From contig NZ_DS989904.1 in NCBI RefSeq assembly GCF_000155595.1, forward strand, positions 2,903,720-2,967,719: a stretch of DNA of 64,000 bases, written 5' to 3'. The position numbers and the translations under genes were made by a program. Below the pieces are notes generated by a model, which saw only the letters and a list, made by a program, of their open reading frames with translations, had not been told where the DNA came from and did not search any database. This stretch comes from Synechococcus sp. PCC 7335. Its GTDB lineage: Bacteria > Cyanobacteriota > Cyanobacteriia > Phormidesmidales > Phormidesmidaceae. Position 1 is the stretch's first letter; the number at the start of each line of letters is the position of its first letter. This document shows positions 28,367 to 37,440 of the stretch, piece after piece.

Positions 28367-28900
28367 TTAGTCTGCGCCTTGCTGTGCTAGGTCATTAAAG
28401 GCTAGTCGGATCTGCTCAACTCGGCGACGATTGACGCCTAAGTCAGATTCACCCATACGAGCTGCCGCACGGACTTGGATGACGTTCTTATCTGCTGGAA
28501 AGTAGAATTCAGTGTCATCGACAAAGCCCATTAGTCGGCTTTCGGATTCCGCTAGAATATAGTTGTCCGTTTCTTCAACAATCTTTGTCCGAGGAACCAC
28601 GCCGAGAATATCGACGATGTTTGCCTTTGCTGCTTCTCGTTCACCTTTGTAGATAATTGGCGCGATCGCATGTTCCTCGTCGGCATTTTGACTAACGACG
28701 CAGTTTGGGGTGGTAGGGCAGTCTGCTAGCTTGCCGTCGATAACGCCGATGTTGTCAGGGTGATCGCCCGTGAAGACACCGCTTAAGCCTGGTAACACCG
28801 CTGGCTGAGAAAGCGTTGCCGCGCTAGCTACGAGCGGACTGGCAAAAACTATGAGGACCGACAAGGCAATTGTAAAAAAAGTAGACGAAACAGATCTCAC
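28367..28900 (-). CDS. DUF1499 family secreted or membrane-anchored protein
   Basis: The function is unknown. The 177-residue protein from GTG 28900 starts with a signal sequence (SSTFFTIALSVLIVFASPL, probable cleavage after ASA), followed by the DUF1499 domain: KLADCPTTPNCVVSQ, and ESRLMGFVDDTEFYFPAD, VRAAARMGESDLGVNRRRVE. AAGGAG is 12 bp upstream of this GTG, and the hydrophobic stretch would then sit at the very N-terminus. A TTG 13 codons upstream would give a less natural leader. It converges with recA. Confidence 0.85.
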   Translation of the reverse strand: MRSVSSTFFTIALSVLIVFASPLVASAATLSQPAVLPGLSGVFTGDHPDNIGVIDGKLADCPTTPNCVVSQNADEEHAIAPIIYKGEREAAKANIVDILGVVPRTKIVEETDNYILAESESRLMGFVDDTEFYFPADKNVIQVRAAARMGESDLGVNRRRVEQIRLAFNDLAQQGAD

Positions 28901-29086
28901 AGTAACTGCATGCTCCTTAAGATTATGGTTTAGGTTCAATATTAGAACGGTGCATCCTCTAGAGTTGCATAGTTTATGGCGCAGAATCTCAAGCTGTACA
29001 AAACTGCAGGTTGTAGAGCGCTCTAAACTGCAGTGGTTAGAATAATGCGCTCAAACTTAGCCCAAACTTGATTGGGGAACGTGACT

Positions 29087-29557
29087 ATGGGGTTAGAGAA
29101 GCCACTTTTGGCTCTAGCGTGGATTGACTTACCGGATTCTCTTGAGACCTTGGGAAACCTTGCTGTTCAGCTACAGCGGTTGATCTCAGAGGCTGTGTCT
29201 CATCCGATCTTAGCTGTGGTAATCGTGATACTTAGCATCGGCTTGATTCAGTTGGTTGCCGATCTTGTCAAGCGAACAATTCAGGCTAGCTTGAAGTTCA
29301 TCTTGACCCTGCCGCTGACGCTGAGCCAACGCCTATGGAAACAACTCACCCTCAATCCTGATACTAAACAAACCCAGATCAACCAGCTACTTGAGCGATT
29401 AGAAGTCTTGCGACAGGAACAAGACCAGGTGATCGCAGAACTCAAGCCGTTATTATCGCCGGGCCCTACATCCGTTCCTGTAGTTTCTGCCAAAGAGTCT
29501 CTAGGACCGCTTAAAGAAACAGACTCCTCGCAGCTCCCTACTTCCCCAACTTCCTAG
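29087..29557 (+). CDS. Conserved-type hypothetical membrane protein with coiled coil
   Basis: I do not recognise a named family. The 156-residue form begins with a short amphipathic region and has one strong membrane helix (about 43-62, ILAVVIVILSIGLIQLV). An amphipathic stretch with LTLPLTLSQRLWKQL follows, then a coiled coil (about 97-125, QINQLLERLEVLRQEQDQVIAEL) and a Pro/Ser/Thr-rich tail. GTG 29081 and TTG 29072 are alternative starts. The layout suggests a membrane-anchored cytoplasmic coil. Confidence 0.7.
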   Translation: MGLEKPLLALAWIDLPDSLETLGNLAVQLQRLISEAVSHPILAVVIVILSIGLIQLVADLVKRTIQASLKFILTLPLTLSQRLWKQLTLNPDTKQTQINQLLERLEVLRQEQDQVIAELKPLLSPGPTSVPVVSAKESLGPLKETDSSQLPTSPTS

Positions 29558-29626
29558 ACCTACCAATCTAGAACTCCAATTTAGAACTATCGCCTTCTGC
29601 TGGCGGCTTAGAAACACGCGCTACAG

Positions 29627-30478
29627 TCACACTGGCATTGCCTGATGTAATGTCAGCTTCACTGTTTCACCTGAGACTGGCTGAATTACCTGCGTTTCAA
29701 GCCCCTTCGCTGCTAGCTGCGATCGCACTTCATCGACGCCGCCACTCGCTTTGATTGCGCCTGCTATCAGTCCGTCATAGGTCACCTTTCCAGCCTCTGC
29801 AGTTGGTAGCATCACTTGCGGCCGTAGCAGTTCAGCTAGCTGTAATGCCACTCCACCGCCCCGAACAACCGGAGCCAAGCCCATCAGCTTGATGTCAGCT
29901 AATGGCGTAATCACCACGTCAACGCGGCCTAAGTCTTTTAGATGCTTGGTATCAGGATAACCGTGAGGTTCGTAGTATAGGCGTATGTGGCTTGTACGAG
30001 TACTATTTGTAGTATCGCTGTCAGCTTTAGAGTCGTCTGAGTTACTATTTGAATCGTCCTCTGAATGGAAGGTCAGCACGTAGGCATTCTCCTTCTTATT
30101 CATACCGACAACAGCACCGATAAAGGTTTGTACCGTCAGCGCTCCGCCAGCTATGGTCGCTGAGTCGCCATGCTTGAGGGCTGTAACTCGCTTGAATCCT
30201 AGCGAGGTAGCAACTGCTGCGCCATCGGGAGAGGCCATTACAGGAATTGACTTATCTAATTGCTTAAGCGTTGGCGGATGGGCATGGTCCGCTAATCCCT
30301 GGGAAAGTAAAATCAAATCGATTCCGCTAGGTATGGGCGCGGGGTCAGTTTTGATACCGCGTACTAGCCATGGCAAATCCCCAAAGGTCAAATCGTCTAC
30401 AAACCAAGGGTCTACTAAGATTCGCTTTCCAGCAGCTTCGACCAGCCAAGTATTTGCATCAAACCAAGTTAGCTTCAT
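29627..30478 (-). CDS. MBL-fold (metallo-beta-lactamase-like) protein with degenerate metal motif
   Basis: The 283-residue protein has the UlaG-like form of the metallo-beta-lactamase fold (MKLTWFDANTWLVEAAGKRILVDPW). Where HxHxDH is expected it reads LSQGLADHAH: the first two histidines are absent while D and H remain. I recall the same SQGL-DHxH form in plant and cyanobacterial relatives, so it is probably a family trait rather than decay. Residues about 142-165 are an acidic Ser/Asp/Asn insert. A two-zinc hydrolase activity should not be assumed. It is convergent with the upstream coiled-coil gene. Confidence 0.8.
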   Translation of the reverse strand: MKLTWFDANTWLVEAAGKRILVDPWFVDDLTFGDLPWLVRGIKTDPAPIPSGIDLILLSQGLADHAHPPTLKQLDKSIPVMASPDGAAVATSLGFKRVTALKHGDSATIAGGALTVQTFIGAVVGMNKKENAYVLTFHSEDDSNSNSDDSKADSDTTNSTRTSHIRLYYEPHGYPDTKHLKDLGRVDVVITPLADIKLMGLAPVVRGGGVALQLAELLRPQVMLPTAEAGKVTYDGLIAGAIKASGGVDEVRSQLAAKGLETQVIQPVSGETVKLTLHQAMPV

Positions 30479-30944
30479 TGAATTTAATCGATTGTTAGCA
30501 CAACCCCTTTAGTGTGACTAATTCTGATGAAAGTCGTCTGGCTTTAAAAGGGACTGTCGTATTTTTAAGGGGACTTTCGTAAGTTTCGTTTGGTATAAGC
30601 ATAGATTTGTCAACAAGCAGCCAGGTTTATCTACCAAGATAGCTGTAGAGATACCGATCGATTTTCCCCTATCCCATAGTGGCCAGGAGATAGCTAGGGT
30701 TCAATCAATTTTCTACCGCTAAAGATATATCAAAAGACATAGAAGATGCATATCTTGTGAAAGTTTTTACTGACTTTTCTTTTCCTTATCGGTCTATACC
30801 GAGGAATACAGAAAACTAAAAGTTACTCACAGCTGGTTCAGTGATCCCCATATAATTGCTTAATTGTTAAGAAAAAAGAAGCTGATTGAATTCGTGTAAT
30901 AACGCTGTGCAAACGGCTATGCGAACAGAGATTCTCAACTATTC
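30479..30944. other. 466-bp divergent spacer
   Basis: This noncoding stretch between the MBL-fold gene (minus) and the M23 peptidase gene (plus) should hold both promoters. A period-20 imperfect tandem repeat lies at 30549-30581. The rest is AT-rich with no gene I can support. Confidence 0.55.
30549..30581. repeat. Imperfect tandem duplication, period 20
   Basis: AGGGACTGTCGTA and GGGGACTTTCGTA are 20 nt apart with two differences, in the divergent spacer upstream of the MBL-fold gene. Confidence 0.6.
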
Positions 30945-31943
30945 ATGCGCCAGAAGCTCCAAACCAAAAACGCTACGAAGGCTCCCACTTTTAACGGTGG
31001 CGATCGCCGAGGAATCACAATTACACCGCTAAGAGGCTTTCTTCTAACGCTGCTATGCCTTAGCATTCCAACCGTGTCTTTGGGAACTGCTTGCCTAGCT
31101 TTAGCCAAAAACAATCTGCAACTTAACGAAAAGAATGAGAAGCTAGACCAAATCGCTTTTGAGGTTAAGGCTGAAGTTGATTCGTTAGGCGAGGAGATCG
31201 AAGACTTACGAGAGTGGGTTGATACGGAGTTAGAGGTCCCTTTGCCGCAGACTGTTGCAACTGAGGCTAAGGCCGATTCAGAGTCTTCCCCTGATACTTC
31301 TAACGCTTCTTCTGTAGCGACCTATGAGCGCAGTATTGACAAAGAGTCAGCTTCTAGAAACTTTAGTAGAAGTAATGCCAGCCAAGTTAGCAAAGATTTT
31401 CCACCTAAAGGCGGACCGGCTCAGTCGATCGATTCGTTAGCGCTATTGGAAGGGCTGAGCCAGCAGGTACCCACGCTGAACCAAACGCTAGATTCTCAAG
31501 TTAAGCCGGCTGTGGAAGAGGCGATCGCGAAAGAAGCAGCCTATCCTAATGGCACGCCTGTTGTAGGCAAAATCGAAGTTTCTTCCGAATACGGGATTCG
31601 CAGTAATCCGTTTGGCGGTGGCGGCTACGAAATGCACGAGGGCATAGATTTTGTCGGCAAAACAGGCGATGTCATTGTAGCGGCAGGCGACGGCGTGGTT
31701 GCGATGTCAGGTCACAACGGCGGCTATGGGATTGTTGTGACTATCGATCATAAAAACGGATACGAGAGTTTGTATGCCCATATGTCAAAAGCCTCTGTCG
31801 AGGTTGGAGAGTCTGTCCAGCGAGGAGACGTTATTGGCTATATTGGTAGTACAGGTCGCTCTTCAGGGCCGCACTTACACTACAGCTTGTATAAGGATAA
31901 GCAGGCAATTAATCCACGTCAGCTTCTGAAGCTGGCCGATTAA
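30945..31943 (+). CDS. M23 family peptidase (LytM domain), membrane-anchored
   Basis: These are zinc endopeptidases of peptidoglycan, or inactive activators of amidases. The 332-residue protein has a membrane helix at about 27-50 and a coiled-coil stretch (about 53-85, NEKNEKLDQIAFEVKAEVDS). A Ser/Ala-rich spacer leads to a C-terminal LytM domain. Both zinc motifs are present, HEGIDF and HLHY, with the second-sphere region YAHMSKASVEVGE, so activity is likely. The start is ATG 30945. The position in the envelope after one helix is type II topology. Confidence 0.9.
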   Translation: MRQKLQTKNATKAPTFNGGDRRGITITPLRGFLLTLLCLSIPTVSLGTACLALAKNNLQLNEKNEKLDQIAFEVKAEVDSLGEEIEDLREWVDTELEVPLPQTVATEAKADSESSPDTSNASSVATYERSIDKESASRNFSRSNASQVSKDFPPKGGPAQSIDSLALLEGLSQQVPTLNQTLDSQVKPAVEEAIAKEAAYPNGTPVVGKIEVSSEYGIRSNPFGGGGYEMHEGIDFVGKTGDVIVAAGDGVVAMSGHNGGYGIVVTIDHKNGYESLYAHMSKASVEVGESVQRGDVIGYIGSTGRSSGPHLHYSLYKDKQAINPRQLLKLAD

Positions 31944-31997
31944 TCATCGATTTGGTTGGATATCGATTTAATGAGTCATCTATTTTTACTTACCGAC

Positions 31998-32025
31998 TGA
32001 TGTAGCGGTAATGATGTAGCGGTAG
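31998..32025. repeat. Tandem duplication, period 14
   Basis: TGATGTAGCGGTA is repeated (31998-32011 and 32012-32025) in the spacer between the M23 peptidase and aroC. Confidence 0.8.
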
Positions 32026-32175
32026 GTTTAAAGATAGAGCTTAAGTCTAAAGATCATGCACTGAAGTGCCAGCAGGTGAACGACCCGTTTGCTGTTCTCG
32101 TAATACGGTAGGATCAAGATTGATTTTATAGCGTTTGTGTGAATTCTGGCGTTTGCGCAAGTACAGTAGCAGTTT

Positions 32176-33273
32176 ATGGGTAATTCTTTCGGACAGCTTT
32201 TTCGGATTACGACGTTTGGCGAATCCCACGGGGGTGGGGTGGGTGTGACGATTGATGGCTGTCCGCCGCTGCTAGAAATCTCAGCTGAGGAGATTCAAAA
32301 GGATCTCGATCGGCGGCGTCCAGGACAGAGCCGAATCACAACCCCTAGAAAAGAAACCGATACCTGCGAAATCTTATCTGGTGTGTTTGAAGGTAAGACG
32401 ACAGGCACACCGATTTCGATCTTGGTACGAAATAAGGATGCTAGATCGCAGGACTATGACGAGATGGCGAAGAAGTATCGACCTTCTCATGCGGATGCAA
32501 CCTACGACGCTAAGTATGGCATTCGTAACTGGCAGGGGGGGGGACGGTCTTCGGCAAGAGAGACCATTGGCCGAGTAGCCGCTGGCGCGATCGCTCGCAA
32601 AATTCTACTGCAGGCTGCCGGCGTCGAGATTATTGGCTACGTTAAGCGCATCCAGGACATTGAAGCCCCGCTTGATCCGGATACAGTGACCTTAGAGCAA
32701 GTAGAAAGTAATATTGTCCGCTGTCCAAATCAGGAGGTGGCCGAGCTGATGATTGAGCGGATCGACCAGATCCGCAAAGCAGGCGATTCAATTGGCGGTG
32801 TAGTTGAATGTGTTGCTCGCCATGTGCCTAAAGGACTGGGTGAACCCGTCTTCGATAAGCTCACAGCGGATTTGGCCAAAGCTGCAATGTCTTTACCTGC
32901 TACCAAGGGTTTTGAAATGGGTTCAGGATTCGCAGGTACTTTTTTGACAGGTAGCCAGCACAACGACGAAATGTATCGGGGAGAAGATGGGACTTTTCGC
33001 ACCCGTACAAATAGAGCGGGCGGCACCCAAGGTGGAATCTCTAACGGAGAGAACCTGGTGCTGCGTGTTGCCTTTAAACCGACAGCCACCATCCGCAAAG
33101 AACAAAAAACGGTAGACACTACAGGTCAAGAAACTACACTAGCAGGCAAAGGACGGCACGATCCCTGTGTTCTGCCAAGAGCGGTACCAATGGTAGAAGC
33201 AATGGTGGCACTGGTTTTGTGCGATCATCTGATGCGACAGCAGGCGCAGTGCGGTACGCTGCAGGTCTGCTAG
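32176..33273 (+). CDS. aroC: Chorismate synthase
   Basis: AroC makes chorismate from 5-enolpyruvylshikimate 3-phosphate with reduced FMN as cofactor; it is the last shared step to aromatic amino acids, and feeds trpA and hppD substrates. The 365-residue protein starts [21 protein letters not shown]. It has [19 protein letters not shown], the [10 protein letters not shown] signature and the C-terminal [20 protein letters not shown]. All are intact and the length is normal. It is followed after 37 bp by the Ap4A phosphorylase gene, probably in one transcript. Confidence 0.97.
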   Translation: MGNSFGQLFRITTFGESHGGGVGVTIDGCPPLLEISAEEIQKDLDRRRPGQSRITTPRKETDTCEILSGVFEGKTTGTPISILVRNKDARSQDYDEMAKKYRPSHADATYDAKYGIRNWQGGGRSSARETIGRVAAGAIARKILLQAAGVEIIGYVKRIQDIEAPLDPDTVTLEQVESNIVRCPNQEVAELMIERIDQIRKAGDSIGGVVECVARHVPKGLGEPVFDKLTADLAKAAMSLPATKGFEMGSGFAGTFLTGSQHNDEMYRGEDGTFRTRTNRAGGTQGGISNGENLVLRVAFKPTATIRKEQKTVDTTGQETTLAGKGRHDPCVLPRAVPMVEAMVALVLCDHLMRQQAQCGTLQVC

Positions 33274-33280
33274 GTACGCT

Positions 33281-33306
33281 AAGTGAGCCAACCAAGTGAG
33301 CCAACT
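33281..33306. repeat. Tandem duplication, period 13
   Basis: AAGTGAGCCAAC is repeated in tandem in the 37-bp gap between aroC and the Ap4A phosphorylase gene, directly in front of its GTG start. Confidence 0.75.
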
Positions 33307-33310
33307 ATAG

Positions 33311-34252
33311 GTGAATCAGACAGCACAGAGATCTACATGGGCGCCGGGCAGCCTTTGGCAGAAGCTGAAGGCGCAAACTCAGCATGGTTTAGCGACAGGA
33401 GCGCTGCAATCGATTGAAACAGAGGCCGAACGGATAGAGGATGGCGGAGTCCGGTTTTTGGTCCGAGTGCTGACAAATTTATCCCGTAAAGAGAAAGCTC
33501 GAAAGCAACAGGGAAAGACTGCGCCTGTCAATCCGTTTTTGCCATACGAACAAGATTTGTATGTGACAGATATCTCAAAAACGCATGCTTGTTTGTTGAA
33601 TAAGTTTAACGTCGTGAATCATCACTTTTTGATCGTGACGCATGCGTATGAGCCCCAAGAGAACTGGTTGACGCTTGCAGACTTTGAAGCACTAGATAAA
33701 TGCCTAGGTGAAGTGGATGGACTGGGCTTTTTTAATGGGGGAAAAGTTGCTGGGGCGAGTCAGCCACACAAGCATCTACAGGTGGTACCCCTAGCAGATA
33801 TGGAGCTGCCGATCGAGACAGCAATAGCTCACGCGCTTGCTCAAGCAGAGAATGAGGCGATCGTGCGATCGCCCTTGCTGCCTTTTGAACATGCGATCAT
33901 CTGCCTAAATCCTCCCTCTTCTGATGCTAATTATCCTACCGAGCCCGGTAGTCAGTCTCATTGTCTTCTAGGCTACTATCAAAGACTACTCAATTCAGTT
34001 GGCATTCACAGTCCCAATGGTTGGAAAGGGACTCAAACAGCAGCCTATAATCTGCTTTGTACCCGTGAATGGATGATGGTCGTTCCACGCGCTCAAGAAG
34101 AATATGCCGGCATTTCGGTCAATTCTTTAGGGTTTGCTGGTTCGCTGCTAGTTAAGAACAAAACGGAACTAGAAAAACTTAAACAGCTAGGCCCAATACA
34201 ACTGTTAAGAGAAGTAGGAATAACGAATGATGAAGCAGGAAATCAGGAATAA
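33311..34252 (+). CDS. ATP adenylyltransferase (Ap4A phosphorylase)
   Basis: This HIT-superfamily enzyme phosphorolyses diadenosine tetraphosphate to ATP and ADP. The 313-residue protein has an N-terminal region (NPFLPYEQDLYVTDISKTHACLLNKFNVV) and the catalytic HxHxQ-type motif QPHKHLQVVP at about 155-164. Its C-terminal half is also typical (NLLCTREWMMVVPRAQEE). The start is GTG at 33311; the ribosome-binding site is weak, which fits translation coupled to aroC. Confidence 0.92.
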   Translation: MNQTAQRSTWAPGSLWQKLKAQTQHGLATGALQSIETEAERIEDGGVRFLVRVLTNLSRKEKARKQQGKTAPVNPFLPYEQDLYVTDISKTHACLLNKFNVVNHHFLIVTHAYEPQENWLTLADFEALDKCLGEVDGLGFFNGGKVAGASQPHKHLQVVPLADMELPIETAIAHALAQAENEAIVRSPLLPFEHAIICLNPPSSDANYPTEPGSQSHCLLGYYQRLLNSVGIHSPNGWKGTQTAAYNLLCTREWMMVVPRAQEEYAGISVNSLGFAGSLLVKNKTELEKLKQLGPIQLLREVGITNDEAGNQE

Positions 34253-34320
34253 GCTGTGCCTGATAGCGCTTAGATGAAAGAGAATGGTAATTGTTGCCGC
34301 TGCTCAGTAGCAACGGCAAT

Positions 34321-34351
34321 GCCATTATTTCCACACGATAGGGATAATGGC
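34321..34351. terminator. Inverted repeat between convergent genes, possible terminator
   Basis: GCCATTAT (34321-34328) pairs perfectly with ATAATGGC (34344-34351). A GCCCGGGC palindrome and TTTTCTT follow at about 34354-34368. It lies between the stops of the Ap4A phosphorylase and the ABC exporter, as expected for a shared terminator. Confidence 0.4.
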
Positions 34352-34380
34352 GGCCCGGGCTTTTCTTATCTTGAACTGGC

Positions 34381-36189
34381 TTAATCGATCAAGTCATTGC
34401 CAGCTTGGAGCTGATCTAGCTTCTGATAGAGTCCGTCTTCTGCAATCAGCGCTTGATGATTACCCATTTGGCTAATATGTCCTTGGTCAAGAACCACAAT
34501 CTGGTCAGCTTCCCGGACAGTGCTGAGCCGGTGAGCGATAATAATGAGAGTACGGGTGCCGAAAAGCGATCGCATCGCTAATTGAATGGCCCGTTCAGAC
34601 TCGTAGTCCAAACTAGAAGTTGCTTCGTCAAATACCAACACGTCTGGGTCAACAATCAGTGCTCTCGCAATTCCTACACGCTGTCTTTGTCCACCAGATA
34701 GCCGAACGCCACGTTCACCAACAGTCGTAGAATATCCTTTTGGAAGCTGTTGAATGAAGTCATGCGCTTGCGCAATCTTGCAAGCTGACGTCACTTGTTC
34801 GAAAGTGGCTGTAGGATTGCCATAGAGTAAGTTGTCTAGTAGCGTACCATTGAAGATATCAACTTCTTGATGGACAATTGCCAGCCGCTTACGATAGCTG
34901 CTGATATCAAGCTGTCGAATATCGATGCCATCGATCAGAATATTGCCGCTATCAGGTTCAAAGTAGCGAAACAACAGTTTTACTAACGTAGATTTGCCGG
35001 AGCCAGAGCGCCCAACTAACGCAACGGTCTGATGAGGCTCAATCAGTAGATTGATGTTTTTCAGCACTGGATTTTCAGTATTGTAGCCAAAAGTCATTTG
35101 GTGAAAATGCACCTTGCCTGTGAAGCGATAGTCAAGATCGTTGGGCAAGATCGCGCCCGCATCCCGCCCCGGTGGCAAAGCAGTGAATTCCTGGAAGCGT
35201 GCCATCGGTGCATATCGACGGGCAAACATCTCTGCTAAGTCACAGATAGGATCGACTTCAGCATAGGCCATACTAGCGATGGTCAAAGTAGTAACAAAGT
35301 GACCAATAGAAATCTTGTTGTTGAGAGTAAGCCATAGACTGATTGCAAGTACAACAAACATACAGCTCTGCACAAAGCTTCGCTGGTAGGCACTAAGGAT
35401 GGTGTAGCCTCTATGAATACGATAGTCGAGCACTTTAAACTCGCGATCTAATCGTTGGGTCTGGCGATGTAGTTCTGTGAGTTCATTTCCAAAGGCCTTA
35501 ACGGTTTTGATGTTGGTGATGATTTCAGAATTTCGGCTATCGGTATCTTCAATGTATTTATCGAGTTTTTCTTCCTTAGCGGATAATGCCTTTAGTCCCC
35601 AAAGGCTGTAGAACAAAATCCCTGCCACCGACAGCAGCACAAGCATGCCAATTCGCCAGTCGATCAAAGCGATGATCATAAATACACCGACAATTCGGAC
35701 AACCTTGGGTATGAGCATTGCTACTAAACCTGGATAGGTCCAGGTGAAGTTAGAGAGCCCTTTCGCGACTCTTGCAGCAATCCGGCCAGGGTTGTTTTCG
35801 TCGTAGAATTCGAGCGGCAGTGTCAGAATCTTCTTAAGCGCAGCTTCAGCGTGATGACGACGGGCTCTAAAGGCAGTATCCCAGCTAAACCAGCCCCCTG
35901 TTAGCGGTTGGAGTGGGGCAAGCAGAATCGATGACATGCCGATCAAAGCGACAAGTACCCACACAGAAAATTGAGGCGTGGCTGATTGGTTGAGGGCGAT
36001 CGCAATCCGATCAATCACCCTTTGCAAAGCAACATCCACCGATTGCTGAGAGATAATATTCAAAATTTGACCAGTCGCATAGGGAACGAACAGATCAATT
36101 AGTTGGAAAAAGCTGATAATTGCCGCAGTAAAAAGCGTAATAAGCCAATAATCCTGGTAGTAACTCAGGATTCTAAGAAACTTTTGCAT
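34381..36189 (-). CDS. ABC exporter, fused permease and ATPase
   Basis: The 602-residue half-transporter should work as a dimer. The N-terminal ABC1 membrane domain (about 1-330) has six predicted helices; the C-terminal ATPase has Walker A GRSGSGKSTL, signature LSGGQRQR, Walker B DVLVFDEATSSLD and the switch histidine IIAHRLST. The substrate is unknown; lipid or drug export is typical of the family. ATG 36189 is chosen because the helix-rich family N-terminus starts there (MQKFLRILSYYQDYW). The open frame continues 55 codons further upstream, through sequence that looks non-coding. Confidence 0.93.
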   Translation of the reverse strand: MQKFLRILSYYQDYWLITLFTAAIISFFQLIDLFVPYATGQILNIISQQSVDVALQRVIDRIAIALNQSATPQFSVWVLVALIGMSSILLAPLQPLTGGWFSWDTAFRARRHHAEAALKKILTLPLEFYDENNPGRIAARVAKGLSNFTWTYPGLVAMLIPKVVRIVGVFMIIALIDWRIGMLVLLSVAGILFYSLWGLKALSAKEEKLDKYIEDTDSRNSEIITNIKTVKAFGNELTELHRQTQRLDREFKVLDYRIHRGYTILSAYQRSFVQSCMFVVLAISLWLTLNNKISIGHFVTTLTIASMAYAEVDPICDLAEMFARRYAPMARFQEFTALPPGRDAGAILPNDLDYRFTGKVHFHQMTFGYNTENPVLKNINLLIEPHQTVALVGRSGSGKSTLVKLLFRYFEPDSGNILIDGIDIRQLDISSYRKRLAIVHQEVDIFNGTLLDNLLYGNPTATFEQVTSACKIAQAHDFIQQLPKGYSTTVGERGVRLSGGQRQRVGIARALIVDPDVLVFDEATSSLDYESERAIQLAMRSLFGTRTLIIIAHRLSTVREADQIVVLDQGHISQMGNHQALIAEDGLYQKLDQLQAGNDLID

Positions 36190-36321
36190 GATCTGTAGGT
36201 AAGCGCAGGTTAAAAGAAAATTTGTGTTCGTTGGGGTAACAGAAATTATCGAGGTATAGCAGTCTCCAGTACGTGTAGCTTTTTCTTTGAGTATGCAGCC
36301 CAAGCTCAAGCCATAGCTTTG

Positions 36322-36371
36322 TTCGGCAAAGGCTAACACCTTTCTGTTTGGCAAAGGCTAACGCCTTTATC
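36322..36371. repeat. Tandem duplication, period 25, each copy with a hairpin
   Basis: Two adjacent 25-nt copies (36322-36346, 36347-36371) differ at a few positions. Each contains AAAGGC-TAAC-GCCTTT or a close variant (AAAGG..CCTTT in copy one), so each can fold as a short hairpin. They lie about 130 bp upstream of the ABC exporter start. Confidence 0.8.
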
Positions 36372-36703
36372 AGATAAAGCTGAAGTTAGCTTAGGAGCTA
36401 AGCGCAGGTTGCTATAGAAAGGCCATCAGACTTACTTAGACAACTGTTCTTCTGAGTATGGACAGCGATTTAGATGGGAACTTTTACTTGAAAACTCTTG
36501 GAAGAACTGGCACGACAAACCTACGTTGCCGCTACGCTGTGGCTCAGCACAACCGGCTACGAACGAAGCAAGCAGCTAGAAGAAAGCTACGCACGCAGCC
36601 GCCCCATACAAAGTACAGAAGGTTCCGATAGTCCTAAAAAATCAACAAAGGACTACCGCCAAAGCGGTCATAGAGCTTTTCTCGTTTAGTTAATCTGTAA
36701 AGA

Positions 36704-36754
36704 TTACGCCCGGATTCGAGGCTGATGGCTGGCGAAGAAAATAATCAAGAACAT
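36704..36754 (-). CDS. Putative 16-aa hydrophobic peptide with perfect Shine-Dalgarno
   Basis: The sequence AGGAGGT (complement of 36761-36767) is seven bases ahead of an ATG at 36754. It opens a 16-codon frame with a very hydrophobic front (MFLIIFFASHQ) and a basic end (RIRA), closed by TAA. Such a complete Shine-Dalgarno is rare in this window. It may encode a tiny membrane peptide or a leader peptide for the ABC exporter 515 bp further on. No homologue comes to mind; the peptide may simply be a chance match. Confidence 0.35.
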   Translation of the reverse strand: MFLIIFFASHQPRIRA

Positions 36755-37440
36755 AGTAGAACCTCCTAAATATTTCTGAAATTCTGAATGCTGGTGCTTT
36801 CTTAGCTTGTCCTGATAAAGTTGTCGTACTAGGTTTGCGGTGTGTCTGAAGGTAAGCTACCTAGTGACGACTGATAGAAGGTTACTTAATCATAGGTTTT
36901 CTCTGACATCATTTCTCTAACACTGTTAGATTCTCCAACGCTGTTAGAGCCGTCTTCATCTAAAGATTGCCAACTTTGCAATGGTAGCGAGAGAACGCTG
37001 ATCCTGCAACTGTTTTTGAAACTTCCTTATCTGCTGACGAGAGAATTTACAGACTGTATGAAGATGCTTTAGTACTAAACAAATCCTTATAGTCATGCAT
37101 ACGGTCAACAGATAGCTGACAGAGTAGTGAGTAGAGAAGGCAGAGCTTAAAGCAAGTGTTCTGAAGAGTGAACGACAAGCGCTGATGCGACATCATGTCT
37201 TACAAATTGGCATTGGTGAGGCGGGGAACTGGAAAAGTCGCTGAATCGAGCCATCCCTAAACTTGTCCGAATCTTCTACTTGTGAAAGAGCCAACGATAC
37301 GTTGACACTGCACTATTTGGTAAAGAAAGTGATAATTCAGCTAGTTAAAGAAGAGGATGACTAGGACTCTGGTGTAGCATTCTAATGGCCGAAACTTATC
37401 ATCCAGTTGTTCGTTCTAAATTAATCTGCCGCTATCTCCT

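Larger units (their letters stand above)
36190..37440. other. 1.25-kb divergent spacer
   Basis: This stretch lies between the ABC exporter (minus) and the multi-GAF kinase (plus). It holds a 25-nt tandem duplication (36322-36371), a small ORF with a perfect Shine-Dalgarno sequence (36704-36754, minus) and an inverted repeat CTCTAAC/GTTAGAG (36915-36949). The remainder is noncoding to my eye. A 63-codon TTG-start frame at 36498-36689 is not called. Confidence 0.6.

Noticed and set aside
36190-36354. A 55-residue N-terminal extension of the ABC exporter
   Set aside because: The sequence contains tandem duplications and reads as non-coding; the family N-terminus starts at 36189.
36498-36689. 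A 63-codon plus-strand frame in the ABC exporter/multi-GAF spacer
   Set aside because: The frame begins at TTG right after a TGA, lacks a ribosome-binding site and shows no recognisable motif.
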